Assembly (NCBI GenBank): GCA_964434165.1 | Contig: CAYSUS010000100.1 | Span: 1-25,525, forward strand | Reading direction: 5' to 3' | DNA: 25,525 nt | Origin: CAYSUS01 sp964434165 | GTDB lineage: Bacteria; Planctomycetota; Planctomycetia; Pirellulales; Thermoguttaceae | In this document: positions 14,735-24,667 of the stretch, piece after piece | Layout of the letters: every line of letters starts with the position of its first letter | How positions within the stretch are numbered: the first letter of the stretch is position 1 | The notes under the pieces: generated by a model | The model's database searches: none | What the model saw: the letters and a program-made list of their open reading frames with translations, nothing else | Told to the model about the DNA's origin: nothing | Position numbers and translations under genes: made by a program

Positions 14735-17700
14735 TCAACGGTCTTTCCGGTGGGGGAGGCGTCGCTGGAGGCCGGCCGACCGTGGACTGCCGGGGGGGAG
14801 CATCTCGCGCGGCCCCCCGGCGATCTGCTGAAGCGCCTGGTTGAGCGTGGGAAAGACCTGCTTCTCGGTCTTGGGATCGTGGACCGTGCCCGTCACGCGG
14901 ATCAGGAGGAATTCCTGCCCTGCCCCGCCGAGCAGTCCCTTCAGCAGCCGGGACCGGCGGTCCTCGGGGCCGAGCATGGGATGGAAGCCGAGCCGGATGT
15001 CCCCCGCGAAGTTCGTCTCCCCCGCCCCTTCGAGGCTGATCGCGTCCCCGTTGAACACGATGCGGTCGAGGTACACGTGGTTTCCCGCGATGCGGTACTC
15101 GATGTCGCTGGAGTCGAAGGCGTTCGTGTCGGGACGCCGGAGGTTGAGGATCTTCAACAGGGCGATCATCACGGGGAGCTCGTACAGGTCGGCCTCGCGA
15201 AGATGGATCGCCCCGTGGCCCGAGAGGGTGTTCAGGCTCTGCCCCTCGCCCCGGAGGTTGAGGGAGGCCAGGATCCGGCCCTTCAGGTGCTGATGGCCCG
15301 GAGCCAGCTCCTGCGCAATGGTCGCCAGGTCGGCGTCGGCCAGCGTGGCTCGCAGCGCAAAGGTGGGCGTCTCGCCGAAGGTGACCCATCCGTTGCCATA
15401 CACGGTGCCCCCGAAGATCCGGCCACTGAGCGGGCGCAGGCGGCGTCGGGTCTTATCGTGCTCGCCTCGCGGCGGCGCCTGTTGGCGCTCGTTTCGATGC
15501 CGGTCGGCAAAGGCACCGAACAAGGCCTGCCCCTCGTCGATCCACAGCGGACCGGTGACCTGCGTGAACTGCAGGTCCTCGAAGGTCACCGAGTCGAGGT
15601 CCAACTCGCCGAAGGAGTGGGACGTTCGCCCGTCGAAGGCCCCCTGAAGCGTCAGGCCCCCGTGGATGTTCTCCAGCTTGATGCCGGGACGGATGCTTCC
15701 GCCGGCCACGGTCAGCTCCAGGTCCCACCGGGACGTGAGCGGGTCGTCCAGTCGGCCGCCGCGCGACAACTCCCAGCGGCCGCGCAATGCCACCGGTCCC
15801 TTGGGGTCGAGACTGGTGAACGCCTTCTTCATGCGGGACGGCATGGCCTGGACCAGTTCGCGATCGACCAGGAGCCGGTCCACGGATATGCCTTCGAACG
15901 CCAGCAGCCAGCCGCCGTCGGGCTGGAACTGGCAGAACCCGCCGGCGGAGATGCGGGCCTGGCCGTGCTCGCCGCGGAGCCGCTGGAGATGGACGTGGCC
16001 GTCCTCGAAGACCACGGCTCCCTGGAGTTTCTCGAGCCGATAAGGAAAATGCACCGGCTCGATGGATGCCGTGTCGCCGCACGGCTCCGCCCGGAAGGTG
16101 ACGCTCGCCTGGGGCTGGCCCGTCACATGCCGGACCACGAGGTCGTCGAGGTCGATTCGGCCGCGGGGCTTCAGGTCGTTCCACAGGCGCCGGAGATTCG
16201 GTTGCAGGGCGTCGCGGAGCTCTTCCTCCAGGGGCACGTCCGTGGCGGTGAATCGCAGCACCAGCTCGCGCGGGAGCTCCTCCGCCGGCGGCGGCACGGG
16301 CGCGGGCCGCTCGGGCGCGACGGCCACCGGCCGCAGGTGGCCGTGGCACGTCACGCGGGCCGTGTCGTTGGTTCCCGTCAAGTTGCGGAACGTCCAGACC
16401 TTATCGCGCTCCTCCAGCGTGCCGCGGATGTTGCGCACGGCGTAGGGGAACTGGTCGTAGCAGATCGAGCAGTGGTTGAGCTGCACGACAAGGTGCGTAT
16501 GGGGCTGCTCTCCCGGATGGTCCACCCAGGAGCGAAACACGAAGTCGACCGTGCCCTGGGGGCTGAGCGAGGAGAGCACGCGTCGCGCGCCGTCGCGCAG
16601 CGCGTCGTAGAGCTTCTGGTCGATCGGCAGCTCTTCGCCCTTCACTTCGCACCATCCAGTGGGCGCGCTGGTGGGATGCAGGACCTCGCCGGCAAGGCGC
16701 ACGGGTCGGTTCCCGCTGTAGGCGGCCAGGTTGAGCGTGAGGAGGTCGTTCTTCAGCTCGATCACGCCCCGGCCCTTGTCCAGCCGGTAGGGGAACTTGT
16801 GGTGCGTGAAGGAGACGTCCAGACACTGGATCCGGGCCTCTGGATGCCACGTGCGCCCGTCGAAGTCGAGCTTCAGGTCGGCGTGGATCTGGCCGAAGGG
16901 CCGGTACTTGTCCCACTCCCGGCAGAGTTCCTCCGGGACGCCCGACACCTCGAGAAGGGCCCGGTTGACGTCCAGGTGCCGCAGCTCGGCGTCGATCCTC
17001 GCCGGGCACCAGTCCGTGTAGCCGTTGCGCCGGTACGACACCCGGATCGAGGCCTGGCCGCTCCGCGCCAGCAGGTGCTCGATGGCGATGCCGTCATTTT
17101 CCAGGTGGAACATCGCCTGCATCTCGGTCAACGGGTAGGGGAGGCGCGGGTCGTTGATGCGGCCGCGGCTCAGATGGCCCGTAACCTCGAACCGGGGAGG
17201 GCGTTCGCCCGCCGGGTGGTGCGCGACGCTGAAGTCCAGCTCGGCCAGGCCGCGCAGGGCACCGAGCACCTGGAGCTTGTCGGCCAGCTCGGCCGGCAGG
17301 GCGTCGCGCAGCTCGGGCGAGACGGCCAGGTCCTCGATTCTCCCGCTCACGTCGCACGCCAAGGCCCGTGGATCGAGCTGCCCCTCCAGCTCCAGCCGGC
17401 GAAGATGATCCCCGGAGAGGCTCACTTTGATCTTGCGCAGGTCGCCCTCGGTGGAAGGGGCGTCGATCGGCACGACCGTGAGGTTCACGTCCCGGAGGGT
17501 GAGCGTGGTCGCGTTCTCGCGGTACGGATCGAAGATCTCGATCGTGCCGTTCTCGATCGTCACGGGCGCCGGGTGCGTGCTCAGCCTGGGCAGCGGCAGG
17601 AGCCGCGCCGCGCCCCACGTGCCGTCGGCGCGCCGCGTCACGTGCAGCGTCGGGCGTTTGACCACGACCCGGCTGACCGGGATCTCGCACTGGACAAGGT

Positions 17701-18037
17701 GCTGAAGATCGGTGGGGCAGGCGAGGTGGACCTCGTCGACGTGGATCAGCTCCGCGTAGGGACCCTCCGTGCCCGGCTCGAGGATCGACAGCCCGCGGAC
17801 CACGATGCCCTCGTCTTCCAGAACCTCGGCCGAGCGGACGTTGACCAGTAGATCGGGATAGTGCGAGGCGAAAAGCGCTTCGACGTGACAGCGCACGCGG
17901 TCGTCCACCTGGCGATACAAGTAGGGGACGCCCACGGCCACGCCGAGAACGACCACCAGCAGGCCCCACTTCAACAACGATCGAAGCGTGATCAAGATGC
18001 GACGGGTGATGGGAATGGGCCCTCCCTGGCGCTGCAT
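14735..18037 (-). CDS. AsmA-like / DUF3971-type envelope protein
   Basis: This is a 1100-residue protein with one N-terminal membrane segment (about 20-41, after TRRILITLRSLLKW) followed by long beta-rich repeats typical of AsmA, YhdP and TamB relatives, which form lipid-carrying bridges between membranes. Features include VVVKRPTLHVTRRADGTW with GTIEIFDP early on. The C-terminal AsmA-like block runs from GRIFGGTVYGNGWVTFG through LKGRILASLNLRGEGQSLNTLSGHGAIHLREADLYELP. The start at 18037 is the last Met before the membrane segment; its ribosome site is weak and a start further upstream cannot be excluded. It lies 92 bases downstream of the glycosyltransferase on the same strand. A role in outer-membrane lipid or lipoprotein handling is inferred from the family. 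Confidence 0.75.
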   Translation of the reverse strand: MQRQGGPIPITRRILITLRSLLKWGLLVVVLGVAVGVPYLYRQVDDRVRCHVEALFASHYPDLLVNVRSAEVLEDEGIVVRGLSILEPGTEGPYAELIHVDEVHLACPTDLQHLVQCEIPVSRVVVKRPTLHVTRRADGTWGAARLLPLPRLSTHPAPVTIENGTIEIFDPYRENATTLTLRDVNLTVVPIDAPSTEGDLRKIKVSLSGDHLRRLELEGQLDPRALACDVSGRIEDLAVSPELRDALPAELADKLQVLGALRGLAELDFSVAHHPAGERPPRFEVTGHLSRGRINDPRLPYPLTEMQAMFHLENDGIAIEHLLARSGQASIRVSYRRNGYTDWCPARIDAELRHLDVNRALLEVSGVPEELCREWDKYRPFGQIHADLKLDFDGRTWHPEARIQCLDVSFTHHKFPYRLDKGRGVIELKNDLLTLNLAAYSGNRPVRLAGEVLHPTSAPTGWCEVKGEELPIDQKLYDALRDGARRVLSSLSPQGTVDFVFRSWVDHPGEQPHTHLVVQLNHCSICYDQFPYAVRNIRGTLEERDKVWTFRNLTGTNDTARVTCHGHLRPVAVAPERPAPVPPPAEELPRELVLRFTATDVPLEEELRDALQPNLRRLWNDLKPRGRIDLDDLVVRHVTGQPQASVTFRAEPCGDTASIEPVHFPYRLEKLQGAVVFEDGHVHLQRLRGEHGQARISAGGFCQFQPDGGWLLAFEGISVDRLLVDRELVQAMPSRMKKAFTSLDPKGPVALRGRWELSRGGRLDDPLTSRWDLELTVAGGSIRPGIKLENIHGGLTLQGAFDGRTSHSFGELDLDSVTFEDLQFTQVTGPLWIDEGQALFGAFADRHRNERQQAPPRGEHDKTRRRLRPLSGRIFGGTVYGNGWVTFGETPTFALRATLADADLATIAQELAPGHQHLKGRILASLNLRGEGQSLNTLSGHGAIHLREADLYELPVMIALLKILNLRRPDTNAFDSSDIEYRIAGNHVYLDRIVFNGDAISLEGAGETNFAGDIRLGFHPMLGPEDRRSRLLKGLLGGAGQEFLLIRVTGTVHDPKTEKQVFPTLNQALQQIAGGPREMLPPGSPRSAGLQRRLPHRKDR

Positions 18038-18129
18038 CCCGACGCGCTGGCGCCGAGTCACGTCATCCCAAGGACATTCGCTACAGTACGGCAAACACAC
18101 GCCCGCGCCGGCCGCGAGCGTGCAACGCG

Positions 18130-19407
18130 TCATCCGTGCCCCGCTTCCTCCCGGCGCGGACGGTCCGGCCACCACGCGGCCGCCACGCCCGCGGCCAGGA
18201 CGATCAGCCCCAGCATGGCCGGAAGACGGTATCGGATCGAGCTGACAAACACCACGTGCAGCAGCGTGAAGTACGCGGCGGGCAACCAACACATTACGCA
18301 CGGCCAGCCGCGCCGGATCGATCGGCCGGCCCCGAGCAAGCCAAGGGCCAGAACCGGCAGGTACGTGGCGGCCACGACCACCCGAACGGCCGGCGTGGAC
18401 AGCGATCGCTGGTTGGGCCAGGGGCTCCACATGCGGCGAAACTTGATCAGGGCCAGTTCGGCCGTGCGAGTCGGGTGGTTCCAGGTCCAGTCAAGGGCCT
18501 CGCGGCGCATCGCCCGGTCGAGGCGGTATTCGAAGCCGGCGGCGTCCTTCGTCTCGCCGCGGTAGGTCTCCAGCCAGCGCTCGGATCGGGCGAACGACTC
18601 GACGAACTCCATGGCGCTCGATCCGTCGGCCCCGGGATTCAGGCCGTCGTACAGGCTGGCTCCGACCTGGAGCGTGGTCGGCACGAAGCGGCCGGTCACC
18701 TGGGCGCAACGAATCCACCAGGGAAGCAGGGCCGCCACCAGCCCGGTCAGCATGACCGCACCGATCGCCAGATGGCGGCTGCGGCGCGGACCGAAGACGG
18801 CTCCGACCACGATCATCGACGGAGCGAACAGGAGCCAGCTCGGACGTACAAGCGTGGCCGCGCCGGCGAGCAATCCTGCGCCGCCTGCCAACAGGCCGCG
18901 GCGCCGCGGCGAAGCCGCCTGCCAGGCGAGGGTCCAGACGGCCAGGTGGCCGAGCATCAGCGGACAGAACGGCGCCTCGCTGAGCACCAGCACGCTGGCG
19001 GCGATCGCCTCGGGATACGCGGCCGCGGCAATGCCTGCCACGCTTCCCGCGCGCGGGCCGAACAGCCTGCGCGCCAACCACCACACGAGGGCCACCGCTG
19101 CGGTTCCGAAGACCGCTCCCATCATGCGGGCCGCGATCACGGGCGGGTCGGGTCCCAGCGCGAGGAACAGGGGGGCCAGGAGGACCGGGTAGCCGGGCGT
19201 GCGGAAGACCCGGGCGTGAGGCGAACCGTACTGATACGGCTGCCCCTGCGCGACGCTGCGGGCAAGGGTCCAGTAGCTGAGGCTGTCGCCGAAGAAGAGC
19301 GGCTCGCCTTCGGGCAGTCGGGCCTGCCACCAGAAGACCGCGGCCAGGCGAAGCGCCAGGGCAAACGCGAGGAGCAAGCCCAGCTCCCTGGCGGCCGTCG
19401 GTCTCAT
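18130..19407 (-). CDS. PMT/ArnT-type (GT39/GT83-like) membrane glycosyltransferase
   Basis: These multi-helix enzymes move a sugar from a polyprenyl-phosphate donor to protein or lipid on the outer face of the membrane. The conserved acidic residue after the first helix is in FFGDSLSYWTLARS (Asp41), and the loop with RTPGYPVLLAPLF fits the PMT_2 domain. About ten to twelve hydrophobic helices can be counted over 425 residues, with a soluble loop near 260-320 (SLYDGLNPGADG to MRREALDW). The ATG at 19407 is preferred over a GTG at 19443, because it directly precedes the basic residues and first helix. It is followed by the AsmA-like gene in the same direction, so the pair may act in envelope assembly. 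The acceptor is unknown. Confidence 0.82.
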   Translation of the reverse strand: MRPTAARELGLLLAFALALRLAAVFWWQARLPEGEPLFFGDSLSYWTLARSVAQGQPYQYGSPHARVFRTPGYPVLLAPLFLALGPDPPVIAARMMGAVFGTAAVALVWWLARRLFGPRAGSVAGIAAAAYPEAIAASVLVLSEAPFCPLMLGHLAVWTLAWQAASPRRRGLLAGGAGLLAGAATLVRPSWLLFAPSMIVVGAVFGPRRSRHLAIGAVMLTGLVAALLPWWIRCAQVTGRFVPTTLQVGASLYDGLNPGADGSSAMEFVESFARSERWLETYRGETKDAAGFEYRLDRAMRREALDWTWNHPTRTAELALIKFRRMWSPWPNQRSLSTPAVRVVVAATYLPVLALGLLGAGRSIRRGWPCVMCWLPAAYFTLLHVVFVSSIRYRLPAMLGLIVLAAGVAAAWWPDRPRREEAGHG

Positions 19408-19825
19408 CCCTGAACCCCCTTTGGCCCGCGCGCCATCCCGCACGACGAAGCGGCCATCCCTGCCGCATAACGGTTGATTTCAGAAGGGCTTATGGTACTT
19501 CATACCCGACGGTGGGGTCAAGCGCGATGGCGGCGGGGGCCTCGCTGGACCTGATGCAAGCAACCCGTGACGCCCTTGCATGGAGATAACATGGGTATTG
19601 CGAGGCAAATGAGAGCTGTGGGTGGTCGAGGGGAGAGTTTCCGCACGTGAGGGCACCCCCTTCCGCAGTCACCGGCAATTTTCCTTTCTTCGTGGCTCTC
19701 CCAGTTTACTTGACGGCCCACCTGGCTATACTCGGGGATTCCTGCCTGTGGCAGCAATGCTGGCGCGCTGCGCGCCGGCCGGTTCAGCCGAAAGTCTCAA
19801 GTCGTTTTTGAGGGAGGATCGGTCC
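19408..19825. promoter_or_regulatory. divergent intergenic region with inverted repeat and -10-like site
   Basis: This 418-base gap separates the glycosyltransferase and the permease. ATGCAAG at 19554-19560 and CTTGCAT at 19575-19581 form an inverted repeat with a 14-base spacer, possibly an operator. TATACT at 19727-19732 is a good -10 match toward the permease, with TTTACT 16 bases upstream (19705-19710) as a weak -35. I see no credible gene in it. Confidence 0.35.
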
Positions 19826-21358
19826 ATGGCGTCGGAATTGCCCAACTATGTGACGGCGGCCAAACCAGTGCCAAAGGGGGCGCGCGTGGCCTGGTACAGC
19901 GGCATCGCCCCGACCTATGCGGGCGTGATGGTCTGGTTCGCGTTCTGGCAGAACATCCCAGGGTTCGGGGACTCACCGGGTGGGGCCTTGGCCGCGGGAG
20001 TCTTGCCCGCCCTGGTCGGCGTGGTGGTTGCCGCCTTGATCATCCACTTCCTGTTCTACTTGGTGCCCGGCCTTTTGGGCATGAAGACGGGGCTTCCGCT
20101 GTACGTGGTCGGCACCTCGACCTACGGCGTGCAAGGCGGCCTCTTCATGCCAGGATTCTTCATGGGCATCCTGCAATTCTTCTGGCTGGGTTTCAACGCG
20201 TTCTTCGTGTCAGACATCCTCTGCCGTTGCTTCAACATCGGTCTGGACGCAAGCGGGAATACTATCATCCCGGGCCCGGTCCACGGTTCGATTGCCATCG
20301 TCTTCGCGTGCGTGGCGGCGTTTGTGGGTCTTAAGGGAATCCAATACGTGGCCCAGGTTGCCACGTATCTCCCGATCATCCCCGTCGTCGTGCTGCTGAT
20401 CCTGCTCTTCGCGACGATCGGCGGCATTGGATCGTTTGATGCCAACAAGCTCGCCGAGATCGAGGCCGAGCATCAAGCGGCCGCTGCTGCGAAGGAGAAG
20501 GCGGACGAGGCGGAGAAGGCAGACGCGGAGGCCAAGCCGGTCGAGGCCGAAGAAGCCAAGGAACCCGCCAAGCCGATGGGCGCGATCGGCGTGATCATTG
20601 CCTTGATCGTCTGCATCGTGGGCTTCTTCGCCACCGCGGGCGCCGCGGGCGTGGACATCGCCATGAACGCCAAGGACGAACAGAACGTTCAGATGGGCGG
20701 CCTCGTGGGAATAGCCGGTGCCACGATCCTGTCCGGTTGCTTGTCCGTTCTCATCGTAGCGGGCTACTACGGCGGACTGGAGGGAAGTCCCCCCGATGTG
20801 AAAGACATCCTCAACCCAGTTCAAATCATGAAGGGCGGGATCCTGGGCGCGGGATTCGCCAACGTCTTGATGATTCTTCTGGCAGTCTCCTCGTTCCCCG
20901 CGGCCTGCTTCTCGTCGCTGATCGCGGCCAACTCCTTCAAGACCACCTTGCCCAATGTGAATCCCTTCATCTCGGTCGGGATTGGAGCCGCAGTCGCGTG
21001 CGTTTTGGCCGTGTCCGGTTTCGCCGGCAACGCGGCAGGGATTTTTGTCCTTATCGGTGCGTCTTTCGGCCCGGTTTGCGGTGCGATGGTAGCCGACTAT
21101 CTCCTTGCGGGCATGAAATGGCCCGGTCCGCGAGCCGGATTCAACCTCGCGGGCTGGATCTCCTGGTTCGTCGGGTTCGTGGTTGGAGCGCCGGACTTGT
21201 TCGCCATGATCCCTGGCCTCAGCTTCCTGAAGGGAAGTATCCCCTGCCCGCCGATGGCCGCCTTCATCGTCGGCTTCGTGCTCTACGTGATCCTGGCCAA
21301 GGCGGGGCTGGAGGGCGAGACCCTATCCATGCCGGCCTCCGAAGAGGCGGCCGCCTGA
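19826..21358 (+). CDS. NCS1-family cytosine/purine-type permease with charged internal insertion
   Basis: NCS1 carriers import cytosine, purines, allantoin, thiamine or related compounds with Na+ or H+. The N-terminus (APTYAGVMVWFAFWQNIPGFGDSPGGAL) and long hydrophobic helices over 510 residues fit this family. GASFGPVCGAMVADYLL near the C-terminus matches the usual late-helix motif with Asp. The start at 19826 has GGGAGGA eight bases upstream. Residues 208-250, between two helices, form a Glu/Ala/Lys-rich, probably coiled or disordered stretch (KLAEIEAEHQ, then AAAAAKEKADEAEKADAEAK) that family members do not usually have. The substrate cannot be told from sequence. A terminator follows; the next gene converges on it. 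Confidence 0.8.
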   Translation: MASELPNYVTAAKPVPKGARVAWYSGIAPTYAGVMVWFAFWQNIPGFGDSPGGALAAGVLPALVGVVVAALIIHFLFYLVPGLLGMKTGLPLYVVGTSTYGVQGGLFMPGFFMGILQFFWLGFNAFFVSDILCRCFNIGLDASGNTIIPGPVHGSIAIVFACVAAFVGLKGIQYVAQVATYLPIIPVVVLLILLFATIGGIGSFDANKLAEIEAEHQAAAAAKEKADEAEKADAEAKPVEAEEAKEPAKPMGAIGVIIALIVCIVGFFATAGAAGVDIAMNAKDEQNVQMGGLVGIAGATILSGCLSVLIVAGYYGGLEGSPPDVKDILNPVQIMKGGILGAGFANVLMILLAVSSFPAACFSSLIAANSFKTTLPNVNPFISVGIGAAVACVLAVSGFAGNAAGIFVLIGASFGPVCGAMVADYLLAGMKWPGPRAGFNLAGWISWFVGFVVGAPDLFAMIPGLSFLKGSIPCPPMAAFIVGFVLYVILAKAGLEGETLSMPASEEAAA

Positions 21359-21392
21359 GCGGGACTCTTTCAGACCCGATGCATTGGCACGC

Positions 21393-21420
21393 GGCCCGCT
21401 CCGGCGGGCCGTTTGCTCTT
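21393..21420 (+). terminator. terminator after the permease
   Basis: GGCCCGC (21393-21399) pairs with GCGGGCC (21404-21410) around TCCG, followed by GTTTGCTCTT. It lies 35 bases after the permease stop. Confidence 0.7.
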
Positions 21421-21433
21421 CGTGCCGGAAACC

Positions 21434-21466
21434 AGACTTCCGAAGTCTGCGAGACTTCGGAAGTCT
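21434..21466. terminator. self-complementary hairpin in the convergent gap
   Basis: AGACTTCCGAAGTCT (21434-21448) and AGACTTCGGAAGTCT (21452-21466) pair over 15 bp with a three-base loop. Each arm is also nearly palindromic on its own. It lies between two converging genes and could act as a two-way terminator or be a dispersed repeat. Confidence 0.6.
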
Positions 21467-21478
21467 CCGTTGCATCGG

Positions 21479-22003
21479 TCACAGCCGGATCAGCGAGACA
21501 GCCACGGTGAGGAGGCGGTCGTGCAGCATGATCGCCTCCTCGTCCTCCTGTTCGAACGTGGCGCACACGTAGTTGAGCCCGCCCGCGTAGGCGATCTCGT
21601 AGTGCTGTCCCACGATGACCGACGGGACCGTGACGTGGGTGAAGCCCCACGGCGTCCCGCCCAGCCCTTTCTTCACGCCGCCGCCGATGAGGTTGGCCAT
21701 CTCGCCCACCCCGTCAATCACCTGGGCGCTGAGCTGGTCGAATCGGTCCTGGAGCAGGCCGCCCACCGCGGCCAGGGCCACGCGCTCGGCCATGTTCACC
21801 GTGACGAAGCCCGACACGTTGCCGTGCACTCCGATCATGCCGGTGACGATGCCCTTCTCGCGCGTGGGCACGGTGGAGACGCCCACGCAATGGGCCCGCG
21901 TGTCGCACATGGTCATGCAGCTATCCACCGAGCCGATGAGCGCCTTGACGATGATCGGATCGGCGGAGAGGGCATCCAGGCAGTCGAGGGTCGCGGTGGC
22001 CAC
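21479..22003 (-). CDS. CheX-like (CheC/CheX family) phosphatase
   Basis: CheX and CheC remove phosphate from CheY-type response regulators. The active-site helix is present: VIDGVGEMANLIGGGVKKGL with Glu101 and Asn104 (ExxN). Duplicated-fold features follow, with TVPSVIVGQHYEIAYAGGLNYVCATFE in the second half. The length, 174 residues, is slightly above the usual 150-160 because of an N-terminal extension with three cysteines (8, 29, 33). The start is a GTG at 22003 with GGGAGA about seven bases upstream. No cheA, cheY or receptor gene is in the window. It follows the sigma54 activator on the same strand after a 233-base gap, so it may serve that pathway or a distant response regulator. Confidence 0.82.
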   Translation of the reverse strand: MATATLDCLDALSADPIIVKALIGSVDSCMTMCDTRAHCVGVSTVPTREKGIVTGMIGVHGNVSGFVTVNMAERVALAAVGGLLQDRFDQLSAQVIDGVGEMANLIGGGVKKGLGGTPWGFTHVTVPSVIVGQHYEIAYAGGLNYVCATFEQEDEEAIMLHDRLLTVAVSLIRL

Positions 22004-22236
22004 GATCGAATCTCCCGTGCTCAGTTCTCCCAGAAGCCTCGACGCTCCGCGGAGGCGGCTTCCCCCGCGCGGTCCCTGTGTCTGCCCGCTAGTATATATG
22101 CGTTACGAAAACGGCTCGGGCAGGCGGCCGGCGGGACCGGGCACGGCCCTCGGCGCGAGTACGCCGGCGCCAAGACGGGAGCATCCGCGCGATCGGTCCA
22201 GGCGGCACGACCCGCATCGCGGGCAGCCGCGCCGTG
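22004..22236 (-). promoter_or_regulatory. gap upstream of the cheX-like gene
   Basis: This 233-base gap lies between the sigma54 activator and the cheX-like gene. It is GC-rich apart from one AT-rich patch at 22091-22103 containing TATATA, which reads TATACT on the minus strand and is a possible -10. I find no matching -35 and no sigma54-type GG/GC site. Confidence 0.25.
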
Positions 22237-24279
<2,043 letters not shown>

Positions 24280-24667
24280 TGCCGATCCCCCACAAGGTGG
24301 AGCCGAAGGATCGCGGCCGGACTTAGAAGACGAGCCCCCGTCCCCCTAACTTATCGTGCGGCAGGAGGAAATGGCAAGACAGCGCTCCGCGGGGGGCCGC
24401 CGCCAAAGGGGTGATGCTTCGCCGGTTCGCCCTTTCCCACCGGGGCCGGCGGTGTGGCGATTCCGGACCGTTTATTGCATATTCTTGCCGCACGAATTAC
24501 CCTGGAAGTCGTATTCGCCTCCCGGTCCAACGGGTTGTCTGGCAGGCTCCGCTGTCGGCCGCTTAGACCGGGGTAGTTCTTCGCTCGACGGGAGCAGAGA
24601 GGGCCGATCCACCGGCCCGGGCTCACTCTCTCTACGTATGCCCAGCACGGCGCAAAAGGAGAACCCA
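24280..24667. promoter_or_regulatory. divergent intergenic region
   Basis: This 388-base gap lies between the sigma54 activator and the DUF1598 gene. It has AT-rich patches near 24346-24355 and 24470-24486 that could hold promoters in each direction, but no convincing -35/-10 pair and no sigma54 site. I see no small gene. Confidence 0.3.

Noticed and set aside
14708..17851. A 1047-codon open frame on the plus strand opposite the AsmA-like gene
   Set aside because: It is antisense to a gene with clear family features; long shadow frames are expected at this GC content, and the product shows no domain or sensible composition.
19710..19732. TTGACG and TATACT upstream of the permease as a sigma70 promoter
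   Set aside because: The spacing is only 11 bases, too short for a standard pair; the weaker TTTACT at 16 bases is listed instead at low confidence.
19490..19757. Short minus-strand frames of 62 and 79 codons in the permease upstream gap
   Set aside because: Overlapping each other in different frames, no ribosome sites, no recognisable composition.
21386..21400. TGGCACGCGGCCCGC as a sigma54 -24/-12 site
   Set aside because: It lacks the TTGC element at the right distance and overlaps the permease terminator, with no gene downstream in that direction.
24355..24494. CGTGCGGCA and its reverse complement 122 bases apart in the activator/DUF1598 gap
   Set aside because: A 9-base inverted match within about 400 GC-rich bases is likely by chance, and no other copies were seen.
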